Shown here: one piece after another, positions 18,501 to 27,700 of the stretch
Numbering within the stretch: position 1 is the stretch's first letter
Layout of the letters: every line of letters starts with the position of its first letter
From: an uncultured Macellibacteroides sp.
GTDB lineage: Bacteria > Bacteroidota > Bacteroidia > Bacteroidales > Tannerellaceae
DNA: 64,000 bases
Assembly: GCF_963667135.1 (NCBI RefSeq)
Contig: NZ_OY762974.1
Coordinates: 620,001-684,000, forward strand
Direction of reading: 5' to 3'
Translations under genes and position numbers: made by a program
Notes under the pieces: model-generated
What the model saw: only the letters and a program-made list of their open reading frames with translations
The model's database searches: none
Told to the model about the DNA's origin: nothing

Positions 18501-19617
18501 GATTATATTAACGCTTCGAACCATTTACAAGCAAAAAACTGCCTGGGCGGAAATAGAGGTCCGCGATACCGGCACTGGTATCCCCACAGAAGCACTGCCA
18601 AAAATATTCGACAGATACTATCAGGTGGAAGGCGCTTCCAGCAGCAATGGAAGCGGTATTGGTCTGGCCCTGGTAAAGAACCTCACCGAATTGCACGAAG
18701 GGATGATTATTGCCGAAAGCGCGCCGGGTGTTGGTTCCGTTTTCCGCTTGCAGCTGGAAAAGAACAAAACCTATCCCAATGCCATTCACCTGGAAGACAA
18801 TATTTATGAATCGGAAGGACTGAACAAACAGGATAAGGAGTTGTCGGGCAATCTGCCCATCATCCTGGTCGTAGAAGATAATCAGGACATCCTCAATTAT
18901 ATAGCCGACACCTTTTCGCCTACCTATTCCGTGCTGGTTGCCTCCAATGGCAAAGAGGGAATGGATATGGCATTCGAAAACATCCCCGATGTGATCATCA
19001 GCGACATCATGATGCCCGAAATGGATGGTATCGAACTTTGCTCGATCCTGAAAAAAGACATCCGCACCAGTCACGTTCCCATTATCCTTCTTACTGCCAA
19101 GGATTCCATCCAGGATAAGAAAGAAGGTTATCAGGTGGGTGCCGACTCATACATCACCAAACCATTCAGTGCCGAACTGCTGCTAAGCCGCGTAACCAAC
19201 ATCATGGAAACACGAAAAAAGCTGGCGGAACAGGCCTCTGGCATAGCGCTGAACAAAGAGAGCCAGCTTGTCAATCCGTTGGGTGAAATGGAAAACGAAT
19301 TCCTGCAAAAGATAACGCAGATCATCGAGGAAAACATTGAATCCGAGAAAATGGACGTAAGCTTTATAGCCGACAATGTATTCATGAGTCACTCCACTCT
19401 TTACCGGAAAATAAAAGCCATCAGCGGACTAACCGCCAACGAGTTTATCCGCAAGGTTAAGATGCAGCAAGCCAGACAGCTTCTGTTGGCCGACAAGTAT
19501 ACCATCTCCGAGATTGCTTTCCGTGTAGGGATAAATAACATTGCCTATTTCAGACAATGCTTTAAAGAAGAGTTTAAGGCAACCCCTTCGGAATACCTTC
19601 GGATTAATAAGCAATGA
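15550..19617 (+). CDS. Hybrid two-component system sensor-regulator (HTCS) of PUL1
   Basis: A 1355-aa one-protein two-component system spanning the inner membrane. The start at 15550 (ATG, GGAAGA just upstream) gives a signal peptide MKRKSWIVVVCVCLFTLAGA. Then come two seven-bladed Reg_prop propellers (about 25-720; repeated DxxGxxWIGTxxGG), a Y_Y_Y domain (about 720-795) and a membrane helix (about 797-818). HisKA with H858 in THELRTPL, HATPase_c (about 955-1075), a receiver with D1152 in ISDIMMPEMDG, and a C-terminal AraC-type HTH (about 1250-1353) follow. The periplasmic part should bind a released oligosaccharide and activate the divergent operon. The last codons lie in a 15-bp hairpin. 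Confidence 0.95.
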   Translation: MKRKSWIVVVCVCLFTLAGARPYAVKRLGLEQGLSNSYVVSITQDKHGFIWFATESGLNRFDGTSFVVYKRQNRRANSLNGNALNKVYADKADDVVWVASQRDGLNAFDCKTETFRSYVNQPGNPGSIASNAITDIINSSDGNLWLASYHTGVDYFDKNKNQFIHYNRSTLPGLVSDNVWSVAEDSKGNLYIGHVFDGLSVYSTKDKTIKNYRYSNAPGSIPGNDVRCLFIDNYENVWVGTTNGLALFDQGSGRFISFKNNPANSNSLISNFIYTITQPKDGQLWIGTETGGISILDIRKGMFLSPEKVSFQNIYSSDGKNGLSHPTVRSIFQDSFRNTWIATYGGGVNFISSEPDFFQLWQYSSLPDAANSLSKSVAWGLCTDNEGQVWVGTDGGGIDVFKAGQKTASYKKGAAPRGLSDNAVLSGFKDSKGILWFGTYSGGITRYLPREKKFEHFSPAGFTAKDIRCFYEDKNGFIWIGTNGDGLYRYLPESKELLQLRRENRNLTENYLRTVTADSDGHLWVGTFGQGLGIMDNQYKLVRDYSINNGLHSNTITYIFRDSKNRMWVGTGEGLALFKNCRDKEFTLYTEENGLADSYIKGITEDEAGNIWISTNGGISRFNPASRTFHNYNHFDGVPIGDFMDGSMVKDKQGTVYFGSQNGVCYFNPKEIPSSRVLPPVLITKFQLYRNEIHPQYRNGERSTLPATREEPITVNYNQNSFSISFNVLNYALANQVEYAYMLEGIDKMWYNSERQNEITFRNIPPGTYTFHVRAKIKNQDWDSHSATLRIKVNPPWWFSWWAETIYLLAGVAILLTIIHFYKNKLKLENKLYLENKKHQQEQKLNDEKMQFYTYITHELRTPLTLIIGPLEDMLNDLSFSELAHKRISLIHQSAIRLLNLINKILDFRKAETRNMPLKISQGYLSKLIREIGLKYKELNRNENITLQIVLESDEQPIRFDEEKVYIIVDNLLSNAFKYTQKGEIILTLRTIYKQKTAWAEIEVRDTGTGIPTEALPKIFDRYYQVEGASSSNGSGIGLALVKNLTELHEGMIIAESAPGVGSVFRLQLEKNKTYPNAIHLEDNIYESEGLNKQDKELSGNLPIILVVEDNQDILNYIADTFSPTYSVLVASNGKEGMDMAFENIPDVIISDIMMPEMDGIELCSILKKDIRTSHVPIILLTAKDSIQDKKEGYQVGADSYITKPFSAELLLSRVTNIMETRKKLAEQASGIALNKESQLVNPLGEMENEFLQKITQIIEENIESEKMDVSFIADNVFMSHSTLYRKIKAISGLTANEFIRKVKMQQARQLLLADKYTISEIAFRVGINNIAYFRQCFKEEFKATPSEYLRINKQ

Positions 19618-19640
19618 TTGGTTAACAATCATTGCTTATT
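19606..19640 (+). other. Perfect hairpin overlapping the HTCS stop codon
   Basis: AATAAGCAATGATTG (19606-19620) and its exact complement (19626-19640) surround a 5-nt loop. The TGA stop codon (19615-19617) is inside the left arm. No T-run follows on either strand. The right arm reaches the -33 region of the sigma-factor promoter, so the site could be a 3'-end stabiliser or an operator. Confidence 0.7.
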
Positions 19641-19652
19641 AAAGTAAATTTG

Positions 19653-19660
19653 TATCTTTG
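19653..19660 (+). promoter_or_regulatory. Putative -7 box of the ECF sigma gene
   Basis: TATCTTTG fits TAnnTTTG and lies 27 bp before the ATG at 19688. It overlaps the earlier ATG at 19658, supporting 19688 as the start. A -33-like ATTG at 19631-19634 falls 18 bp upstream. Confidence 0.55.
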
Positions 19661-19687
19661 AAAGTTTTATATCAACTAATACTGTAC

Positions 19688-20260
19688 ATGCAAAAAACGA
19701 TTCATATAGAATTGATCCGAAAGCTACGCAAAGGTTCACATGAGGCATTCAACACCTTCTACGATATCTACGCAGACAACCTCTACGGATTTACGCTGGT
19801 ACATACAAAATCGCCTTCGCTTGCAGAAGATATCGTTCAGGAAACCTTTCTCAAATTATGGAGCGTCAAAGAAAAACTTACAGAAGAGGGTAATTTCAAG
19901 TCCATGCTTTTCACAATCGCCAGCAACCTGATGATTGATGCTTTCAGAAAACAAATAAACAAACCGGAGTTCGAAGACTATATAAAATACTGCGACAACG
20001 AAGATTTAGCCGACAATTCTTCGGAAGAAAGCATCTATTATGATGAGTTTCTCGAAAAGCTGACCCTCTCCAAACGACTCCTTACAGAAGGACAACGCCT
20101 CATCTTCGAATTAAGCCGCGAATCCGGACTTTCAAACAAAGAAATAGCAGCCAAACTGGACATCACCGAACAAACGGTAAAAAACCATTTGTCGGCGGCC
20201 CTTAAAACACTTCGAACAGAACTTGTAAAATACAATTATCTTTTCGCTCTAATCATCTGA
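19688..20260 (+). CDS. ECF-type RNA polymerase sigma-70 factor
   Basis: A 190-aa sigma factor of the Bacteroidetes SusCD-associated group. Region 2 covers about 10-80 (AFNTFYDIYADNLYGFTLVH, AEDIVQETFLKLW). Region 4 covers about 125-180 (SGLSNKEIAAKLDITEQTVKNHLSAALKTLR). I chose ATG 19688 because a Bacteroides -7 box lies at 19653-19660 and the family starts close to the first helix. It converges on PUL2 with only 4 bp between the stop codons. In this family a sigma factor normally sits beside a FecR anti-sigma gene. The nearest one here is at 28264-29253, on the far side of the PUL2 susCD genes. Confidence 0.92.
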   Translation: MQKTIHIELIRKLRKGSHEAFNTFYDIYADNLYGFTLVHTKSPSLAEDIVQETFLKLWSVKEKLTEEGNFKSMLFTIASNLMIDAFRKQINKPEFEDYIKYCDNEDLADNSSEESIYYDEFLEKLTLSKRLLTEGQRLIFELSRESGLSNKEIAAKLDITEQTVKNHLSAALKTLRTELVKYNYLFALII

Positions 20261-20264
20261 TTTA

Positions 20265-21521
20265 TCAGTAGCCCGATTTATCAATGGCCCGTTTCAGCTC
20301 ATCCCATAAATCAAACTGAATCACCTGCACAATATCAAACACCATCAACCCGTCCGACTGCATCAGGCAGATGTAAGCGGCATCTTCTATATTCGCATAG
20401 TTCAAGGCATAAATACTGCCATACATTTTACAATCACCCTGAAGTAACCTTTTTCCTTTAGCCAACCCATATTCAATAGATTCCGCATCATCCATTCCAT
20501 ACACTCTTTCAAGGTAAGTGCCTATAATAAAAGCATCCAGATGCTCTGCGAAGCCAGTCTTTTTGTAATCAGCCGAAGCCCAGGTAGGATATTCAACAGA
20601 CGGATCATACTTCTTGCTGGCCCAGTTTTGTCCCTGCGCATATAATGCACCATACCAGGAAGCCGCCCAGTATTCAAGCTGAACATTGGGTTTAATCAAC
20701 TTGATCTCTTCCTTAGCCTTCTTTACGAAATCATGAATCACTTTGGATCTGAATTCGAACCACTTTCTGGCATACTTTCCGTTATGGCGCTGACCACCTT
20801 CCCAATAAAAGATATCATTAGGGTAATTGATCACTTTTTCGCCTATGTAAGCTTCAAATAGCTTACGGGATTCATCGGAAAAATCAGATTCAATACTCAG
20901 ATAACGACAATAGTCCAGCGCATAGCCGTCAAAGTCGTAGTTCGTAACCAATTCGCGGATAAATTTCAACGCATATTCCTGAACCTCTGGCAATGCAGGA
21001 TTCAGAAAAGCCGCCACCTTCGAAGGGTCATCCATCACATTTAACATCCCGGAAGACAAATGCTGAACAGAAGTTTTACTTGCCCATGAGGCATCACGGT
21101 ATACCAACCCCTCCCTCGTATCCGGTCGACCGGCCGGGAAGATAGTAGTCGAAACCGTCACCTTCAGATCCCGCTTCTTCGCTTCGTCAATAAAGAACTG
21201 CAGATAATCCCAGCTCAAAGAGCGAGAGAAGCCATTCACAGTAGTCAGCTGTGTCATAAAAGAAGTCTTCTTGTACAACACATCCCCATAAATCGGACGC
21301 ACATCCACCACGATATGATTAAAACCGGTCTCTTTCGTTTTATCCAGGTAATAACGAATAGAATCCTGATTGGAAAAACGCTCGAAATTCGCCTCCGCGT
21401 CGAACCACAAATATTTGGGCTTCTCCCCTGTATCTACAGGATCCGGATCAACAACGGGTTCAACTTCCGTTCCCGTACACGAAAAGCAGACAAATAAACA
21501 ACATAAAATCAATAGTTTCAT
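20265..21521 (-). CDS. Putative glycoside hydrolase, GHL10 (DUF187)-type lipoprotein
   Basis: A 418-aa lipoprotein (lipobox CFSC at about 15) with a TIM-barrel-like GHL10/YngK-type domain. Recognisable pieces are GFNHIVVDVRPIYGDVLY, LQFFIDEAKKRDLKVTVSTT, LNPALPEVQEYALKFIREL, YDFDGYALDYCRY and VQLEYWAASWYGALYAQ. Acidic residues in DFDGYALDYCR are at the position expected for catalysis in related barrels. The substrate is unknown; the family is thought to act on glycans. It is the last gene of the PUL2 operon, after a hairpin that probably reduces its transcription. Confidence 0.75.
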   Translation of the reverse strand: MKLLILCCLFVCFSCTGTEVEPVVDPDPVDTGEKPKYLWFDAEANFERFSNQDSIRYYLDKTKETGFNHIVVDVRPIYGDVLYKKTSFMTQLTTVNGFSRSLSWDYLQFFIDEAKKRDLKVTVSTTIFPAGRPDTREGLVYRDASWASKTSVQHLSSGMLNVMDDPSKVAAFLNPALPEVQEYALKFIRELVTNYDFDGYALDYCRYLSIESDFSDESRKLFEAYIGEKVINYPNDIFYWEGGQRHNGKYARKWFEFRSKVIHDFVKKAKEEIKLIKPNVQLEYWAASWYGALYAQGQNWASKKYDPSVEYPTWASADYKKTGFAEHLDAFIIGTYLERVYGMDDAESIEYGLAKGKRLLQGDCKMYGSIYALNYANIEDAAYICLMQSDGLMVFDIVQVIQFDLWDELKRAIDKSGY

Positions 21522-21535
21522 AAAATACAGATCAT

Positions 21536-21571
21536 AAAAGAGGTCGGAAAGTATCCAATCCGACCCCTTTT
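21536..21571 (-). terminator. Internal terminator/attenuator in PUL2
   Basis: AAAAGAGGTCGG (21536-21547) pairs with CCGACCCCTTTT (21560-21571) around a 12-nt loop with one mismatch. On the minus strand the stem ends in TTTT. It lies between the surface lipoprotein and the GHL10 gene, so it may reduce read-through into the latter. Confidence 0.6.
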
Positions 21572-21580
21572 GGTTACAAC

Positions 21581-23032
21581 TTATTTACTTGAAGCACCCA
21601 CATTCGTCAATTCATATGCCATGATACCTGTATTGGTGTCCAACATATAAACCAACGCCGTTTTACCATCTTTCTGTACCTGAACGGTGATATCACCGGA
21701 GGCATTATCATTTGTCTCACTCAAAAGAGTCCAGTTATCGCTGAAAGGATTCAGAATACTGTAATTATCGAAATTCTCATTCTTGTTGGTTGGAATCAGG
21801 GTTGGGTCATCCACACTGAAAATCAACATTCTCAATACACCCGGCCAACTGCAAGTACCGGCGGCAAGGTATTTGGAATGATTAAATTCAAAGTAATAGG
21901 CTCCCGAAACAGCCACCTTATTAAGGAAATTCGAATTTGCCGCATTGGTGTCAAACAGATGTTCACCCGTAGCATCATAATAGCCCATGCCCCTCGGATT
22001 ACCAAGACTTACGGCAAAGTATGGAGACTTACCCGTTGCCGAGGCGGCGATTGCTTTTCCTCTCCACGAACAGTTTATGCTGGCAGAAGAAAACACATCC
22101 GGTACCTTAGCCGGCACACCGTTTACAACAGGAATCCTGACAATTCTGTTTTCCAGATTTCCATACCCATCCAATGCTACCATAAGCTGAGCATTTCCAT
22201 GTGTATCTCCGCAAATGGAAAGTGTGCGTCCCATTCCGGCATCCGAGCCAATGGAGAGATCCGATCCGGATACTTCGTAAAATAACTCCGGTTCATGATC
22301 CAGTCCATTCGACCAGCGGTAAACTTTAAATTTATCACCCGAATTGGCATTAATAAATGTAACCGCATGCAATACCTCATTATTATCAACCGCAATGGCA
22401 AAAAGATAATCCGTATTGCCGGCAGGAACGGTAACAAGTTTATTTTTCTTAGCACCTGTCCGCTTGTCATATACAAGGAAAGCTCCGGCATCGTTGTTTA
22501 CAATAAGCTCATCACCTACCACAGCCAGCGAAGTCTGTGCATGCTGAACCCATCCGCCCATTTGTTCTCCCGATAATTCCCACAATTTATTGCATCTGCC
22601 AAAGCCCTTTTCCAGTTCACCATAGGGGACCTGATATATACGAACCTTGAGCACAACATCCGTTTTGGTAACGCCATCCGGCGCACTAACCGTCATATTC
22701 ATCGGTTCAGAAAGGTCTGCAACCCCCGAAAGTCCGGGTGTGACTTTAGCCCCTTGGGGTAGAGAACCCTGAATAGACCAATCCTGGTACGTAGGAGCCG
22801 TTTCATCAGGAAAGTAAGTAACATCAAAATAGATGGTATCCTTATCTTCCGAATATTTACCCTGATAAATTTTGCCTACACTCAGTCGTTGCTCGTAATC
22901 AAATTTTTGAATTTGAATCGCACTGAATAAATAATCCGTATTACTGAATGAGACTTCATCCTGCGAACAGGCATTGAAGAGTACGAGTACAGCAAGTAAC
23001 AGATTGTATCCTATAATTTTTTTTATTTTCAT
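21581..23032 (-). CDS. PUL2 surface lipoprotein (SusE/F position), propeller-like
   Basis: A 483-aa lipoprotein. I place the start at 23032, where MKIKKIIGYNLLLAVLVLFNAC forms a lipoprotein signal. The open frame reaches 23185 but the extra codons overlap susD and lack sense. The first 130 residues look like a beta-sandwich of the DUF5018 type seen in SusE-position proteins. The rest has repeated strands with the look of a beta-propeller (FAIAVDNNEVLHAVTF, GRTLSICGDTHGNAQLMVAL, YYDATGEHLF, VSGAYYFEFNHSKYLAAG). A role in glycan binding at the cell surface is inferred from its position after susD. I do not recognise a catalytic motif. Confidence 0.72.
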   Translation of the reverse strand: MKIKKIIGYNLLLAVLVLFNACSQDEVSFSNTDYLFSAIQIQKFDYEQRLSVGKIYQGKYSEDKDTIYFDVTYFPDETAPTYQDWSIQGSLPQGAKVTPGLSGVADLSEPMNMTVSAPDGVTKTDVVLKVRIYQVPYGELEKGFGRCNKLWELSGEQMGGWVQHAQTSLAVVGDELIVNNDAGAFLVYDKRTGAKKNKLVTVPAGNTDYLFAIAVDNNEVLHAVTFINANSGDKFKVYRWSNGLDHEPELFYEVSGSDLSIGSDAGMGRTLSICGDTHGNAQLMVALDGYGNLENRIVRIPVVNGVPAKVPDVFSSASINCSWRGKAIAASATGKSPYFAVSLGNPRGMGYYDATGEHLFDTNAANSNFLNKVAVSGAYYFEFNHSKYLAAGTCSWPGVLRMLIFSVDDPTLIPTNKNENFDNYSILNPFSDNWTLLSETNDNASGDITVQVQKDGKTALVYMLDTNTGIMAYELTNVGASSK

Positions 23033-23060
23033 AATGCAGCTGATTTTAATCATACATAAA

Positions 23061-24695
23061 TTACCACGGAATCGTTTGTTCACAGGCAGTATTATTACTA
23101 ATTTCGGAAGTAGGCACAGGAATGTAATAATACTTTTCAGGGAAATACCTGTCTGTATCATCACAAGGAACCTTCGTGTACACAAACGAATCGCCCGAAC
23201 GGGTAATCTTTATACCATATGCACGCTTGCCGTTTATCACCTCAACCGCTTTCTTCCAGCGTCTCAAATCCCAGTAGCGGTGCCCTTCAAAAGCAAGTTC
23301 CACCATACGTTCCTTCATTAGATATTTCATGTAAACATCCAGATTCGTGCCAGACTCGCGGGGAGAAAGATAGCCACCACGGGTGCGTACCTTATTCATA
23401 TACGAGTAAGCATTTGGCATATCACCCGTTTGAGCGTAAGCTTCAGCCATGTTAAGCAGTACCTCCGCATATCTGAGTTCCACCCAATAAGTATCGCTGC
23501 CCAATTCATCAAAATTGGTATTTCCTTCCTGCAGGAACTTTTTCATAAAGTAGCCCGTTACGCAAGCCGGCGTATTCGATGTTAAATCAAAGTCGGCAAA
23601 ACCATCCGTTCCGCCCACAAAGGTTTCAATCGTGCGATTGTTCCAGGCTGCCCCGTTATATAAAATCGACGTATAGAAACGTGGTTCACGGTTTTCGTAG
23701 GGAGCAGCCGCATGAGCAGGATTGTTCCAGTCGAAATCCACATACGTATCCCCTTCCTTAATCTGATACTGACTAACCAGGTCTTCGGTCGGACAAGCCC
23801 ATCCGCCTCTGTCGGCCTTATCGCCAGTAGGACGGAAATAGCGGTCGTGCTCATGCACATAATCCGGAGCCTCGAAACTTACGGCAAGAATCAACTCCTT
23901 ATTTGTTATATCTTTAAATACAGAATTATAATCGGCCGATAACTCATACACATTTAAAGCCTCAAGCGCTTTACCCGCAGAAATAACCTTATCATATTGC
24001 TTGGCATACAAAGCACAACGGGTAAGTAACGCATACACGGCACCTTGGGTTACTCTTCCAAGTTCCTCATCCTCCCATTTCACTTTCCCGGCCATGTCCG
24101 GAGCAATCGCCTCCAGCTCACTAATCACAAAGTTCCACGATTCGGCCTCCGTCAATCTGGCTTTCACAGCATCCTTTTCGTTATCCAAACCACCATCCAC
24201 TCCGGTATTTTCCAATCTCAAAATCACACCCCCGTGATTACGGATCATTTTATAATACAGGTAAGCACGTATGAAACGAACCTCAGCCTTGCGCACCTTC
24301 ACAAACTCAGGATCAATGTGTCCGGTCTTGGCGTCCACATCATGCAAAAACTCATTCAACCGTTTAATCCGGTCGTAATTTCCCCAGGTACACAACATTC
24401 CATTGGAAGGAGTGATTACATTCTCCTGTTGAAGTATTTTATTCTGATCTGTTGATGAGTTCAGGTTAGACACACTGTACTTAAGTATATCCGAATAACC
24501 GTCCGAAAACATATTCGAAGTGATCTCCGCATTCTCGCGAAGTCCTGCATAAAACCCTTTTACATAAAGATCAAGGTATTCTTCATTTTGCCAGGCAACT
24601 GCATCCGAATACTGATCAGTAGGATCCACCTCCACGCTACAAGAGGTTATACATAAAGAAACCAAAAAAGCATATAGTATCTTTTTCATCTTCAT
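23061..24695 (-). CDS. susD-like: SusD/RagB-family surface glycan-binding lipoprotein (PUL2)
   Basis: A 544-aa lipoprotein with signal MKMKKILYAFLVSLCITSC. Typical SusD segments are present: EYLDLYVKGFYAGLRENAEI, VRFIRAYLYYKMIRNHGGVILR, RVTQGAVYALLTRCALYAKQYDKVI, and C-terminal LRYAEVLLNMAEAYAQTGDM, ERMVELAFEGHRYWDLRRW and YYIPVPTSEI. Its start lies 5 bp from the susC stop, so the two genes are translated as a unit. It pairs with the STN-containing SusC upstream. Confidence 0.95.
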   Translation of the reverse strand: MKMKKILYAFLVSLCITSCSVEVDPTDQYSDAVAWQNEEYLDLYVKGFYAGLRENAEITSNMFSDGYSDILKYSVSNLNSSTDQNKILQQENVITPSNGMLCTWGNYDRIKRLNEFLHDVDAKTGHIDPEFVKVRKAEVRFIRAYLYYKMIRNHGGVILRLENTGVDGGLDNEKDAVKARLTEAESWNFVISELEAIAPDMAGKVKWEDEELGRVTQGAVYALLTRCALYAKQYDKVISAGKALEALNVYELSADYNSVFKDITNKELILAVSFEAPDYVHEHDRYFRPTGDKADRGGWACPTEDLVSQYQIKEGDTYVDFDWNNPAHAAAPYENREPRFYTSILYNGAAWNNRTIETFVGGTDGFADFDLTSNTPACVTGYFMKKFLQEGNTNFDELGSDTYWVELRYAEVLLNMAEAYAQTGDMPNAYSYMNKVRTRGGYLSPRESGTNLDVYMKYLMKERMVELAFEGHRYWDLRRWKKAVEVINGKRAYGIKITRSGDSFVYTKVPCDDTDRYFPEKYYYIPVPTSEISNNTACEQTIPW

Positions 24696-24700
24696 TCAAT

Positions 24701-27700
24701 TTAAAAAGTTAAATCTATACCCACACTATACGTGCGTTGTTGCGGATAATATCCATTGTTATTGCTTGGCATCTCGGGATCCATATAATCCAGGGCATCC
24801 AAGGTAAACAAGTTGGTACCAGCCACGTAAATCCGCATGTTTTGTGCATGAAATTTGCTGATCACACTTTTAGGCAGCGAATACCCGATCTGCGCGTTTT
24901 TCAAACGCAGGTAAGAGCCGTCTACAACCCACCAATCGCTTGTCCAGCCATTGTTTCCATTCCACGACTGACCCAAACGAGGGTATTTGGCATTTGTATT
25001 TTCTGGTGTCCACGACCCTTCCACAAGGTAATAAGGTGAATTTCCTCCTCCGTAAAACGCACGGGCAAACTCCGTCTGATCCATTACACCACTGGGGTAC
25101 AAACCACTAGTGATCACATCGCAAAGAGCCGCTCCCTGAAATTGCAAACCAATATCAAAGCCTCTCCACGAAGCATCCATATTCAACGAGAACATCATTT
25201 CCGGAGTTTGAGAACCGGCAATCCTGATCTGGTCATCCATATCAATCTTTCCGTCTCCATTCACATCTTCGTACATTAAGTCACCCAGACGTTGTACGCC
25301 ACCGGGACCAGAAGGACGGTTAACCAGTTCTTCTTCGGTCTGATACAAACCCAGCGCATGAAAACCATATACCCCGCCGATAGACTGGCCGATAATATTT
25401 TTCCATGCCGGTATGTTGGCATTTTGCGATCTGGAAAGCACTTTATTACGGGCCCACGTCACGTTTCCGTTAATTGAATAAGTAACTTCTCCCACTTTAT
25501 TACGGTGCCCCAGTACCACTTCAATACCCCTTGCATCCACTGCACCAGAGTTACGGATGTTAGGGTAGTTGTCCGAAATGGAAGGAGGATACAATCCGGT
25601 AACCCCTTCAAGGATATCGTGGGTATATTTATAGAACATATCCATATCAACAGACAACAGCCCATTCCATGCCACAAACTCAAGACCCAGGTTCATGGTT
25701 CTTGTTTTCTCCCATGTTAAGTCGTACGATGGAACAGAGTTGGTTGTGTACAATGCATAGGTAGACTGTGGCGTGCTGCCAAAAGCGTACGATGGCGATG
25801 AGGTAAGAGAGAAGAAGCGTTTATATAAGAAATTATCAATATTGTCGCGACCAAGTTCACCCACAGATGCCCGGATCTTGAATTTATCCACTTTTGGGAA
25901 TGCCTCTTTAAAGAAAGGCTCTTCAGACATCACCCAGCCAGCCGACAAAGAAGGAAAAAATCCCCAACGATAATCCTTATGAAATTTATAAGAGCCATCA
26001 TATCTGAACGAAAATTCTGCCAGATACTTCTTATTAAAAGCATAATTTAAACGGCCCACATAACCGGCAGTTTTGGAATTGTCGCTGCTTCCTTTTATGG
26101 AGTTAGGCGTATCTTCCTGGGCAAAAGTTAGCTCCTGAATGGCATCCAGCACAAAGTTTTTTCTGGCAGCCTGAAAACTGCGACCTCTGGTTTCACGGTA
26201 TTCATACAAGAACAACAAACCCAGATCGTGCAAACCAACTGTTTTGTTGTATTCAATCGAAGGTCTGGTCGTCATCATCTGTCCGCTCGAAGCGGACTGG
26301 AACAATGAAGATGTTCCGGTACCATCTGCCTGCGTAGTAGAATATTCGCCTGTCGCAGGATCATACTTGGACACGTTGTACTTCGTCAAATAAGATTTTG
26401 ACTCCGTATAATTTTTATCGTAGCTAAAAAACATTTTAGCCTTAAGCCCTTTAATAAACGGGACCTTGTACTCAAGGGTAGCCGAGCTTTCAAAAACAGA
26501 ACGGTCGTTCTGGTCGTTTCCACTTTGATTAACCGCTGCCACCGGATTCCAGGTACTTGAACCTTCGCCTGTAGCCGCAGGCAAACCATTGTACGTTGTA
26601 GGAATAACCGGAAGCGCGCGGATAGCCTGGGTAATTGGATTGTATCCGTTATTCGGATCAATGGCAAAACCCGGATTATCCCGGTTCTCATTACGTCCCG
26701 CCATATCAACAGAAAACTTAAGTTCGTCCGTGATCTGCACATCAATATTGGAACGCAGGTTATACCGCTTAAAGTTTGAATTAGGAATGATACCTCCCTG
26801 ATCCATCAAGCCACCACTTACAAAATACTGAACCTTTTCGGTACCGCCCGAAATAGATATATTATGTTGTTGCGTGCCTCCAAAATCCTTAAACAATTCG
26901 CTCACCCAGTCCGTGTTTCCGAGCATACCATCCGGATCCCCATTCTGGATTTTTTCAATTTCCTCGTCAGAAAAGTAACCTTCATTTCCGTCCATTTCAC
27001 GGGCTTTGTTATGCCATTTCGCATAATCAGCGCCATTCAAGAACTTGGGAAAACGGGTATTTGTAGAGAAAGTATACGAACCGCTGTATTTGATACTTGA
27101 CCTGCCATCGGCACTACCTCGCTTTGTTTTTACAAGAATTACGCCGTGTGCGGCACGTACCCCATACACGGCAGCCGAAGCCGCATCCTTCAGTATCGTG
27201 ATACTTTCCACATCGTTGGGATCTATGGTATTGAAACTACGCTCTACTCCATCTACCAGACAAAGAGGAGACGAATCATTAAACGTACCTGCTCCACGAA
27301 TAACCATATTGGCCTCGTCGGCACCGGGCTGACCTGAAGATTGTCGGGAAACTAATCCCGGAAGCTTACCTGCCAACATATTCGTTATACTCGTCATTGG
27401 CGCTTTCACCAAATCCTTGGCAGAAATCTGGGCCACCGAGCCGGTTACATTCATCTTTTTTTGCGTACCATAACCCACCACCACCACTTCGTCGAGACCA
27501 GTTACATCTTCCTTAATAGTTACATTAAGAACAGCGTTTGAGCCGACTCTCACATCCTGGGAAAGATAACCAATAAAAGAGAACTGCAGCACTTCATCGT
27601 TGTTCACGTTCACCGAATATCGTCCATCCATGTCGGTTGTTGTACCCATCGAGGTTCCTTTCACCATCACATTGGCACCAATAACAGCCTCGCCGAATTC

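Noticed and set aside
23033..23185. N-terminal extension of the PUL2 surface lipoprotein to 23185
   Set aside because: It would overlap susD by 125 bp and hide a perfect lipoprotein signal that starts at 23032.
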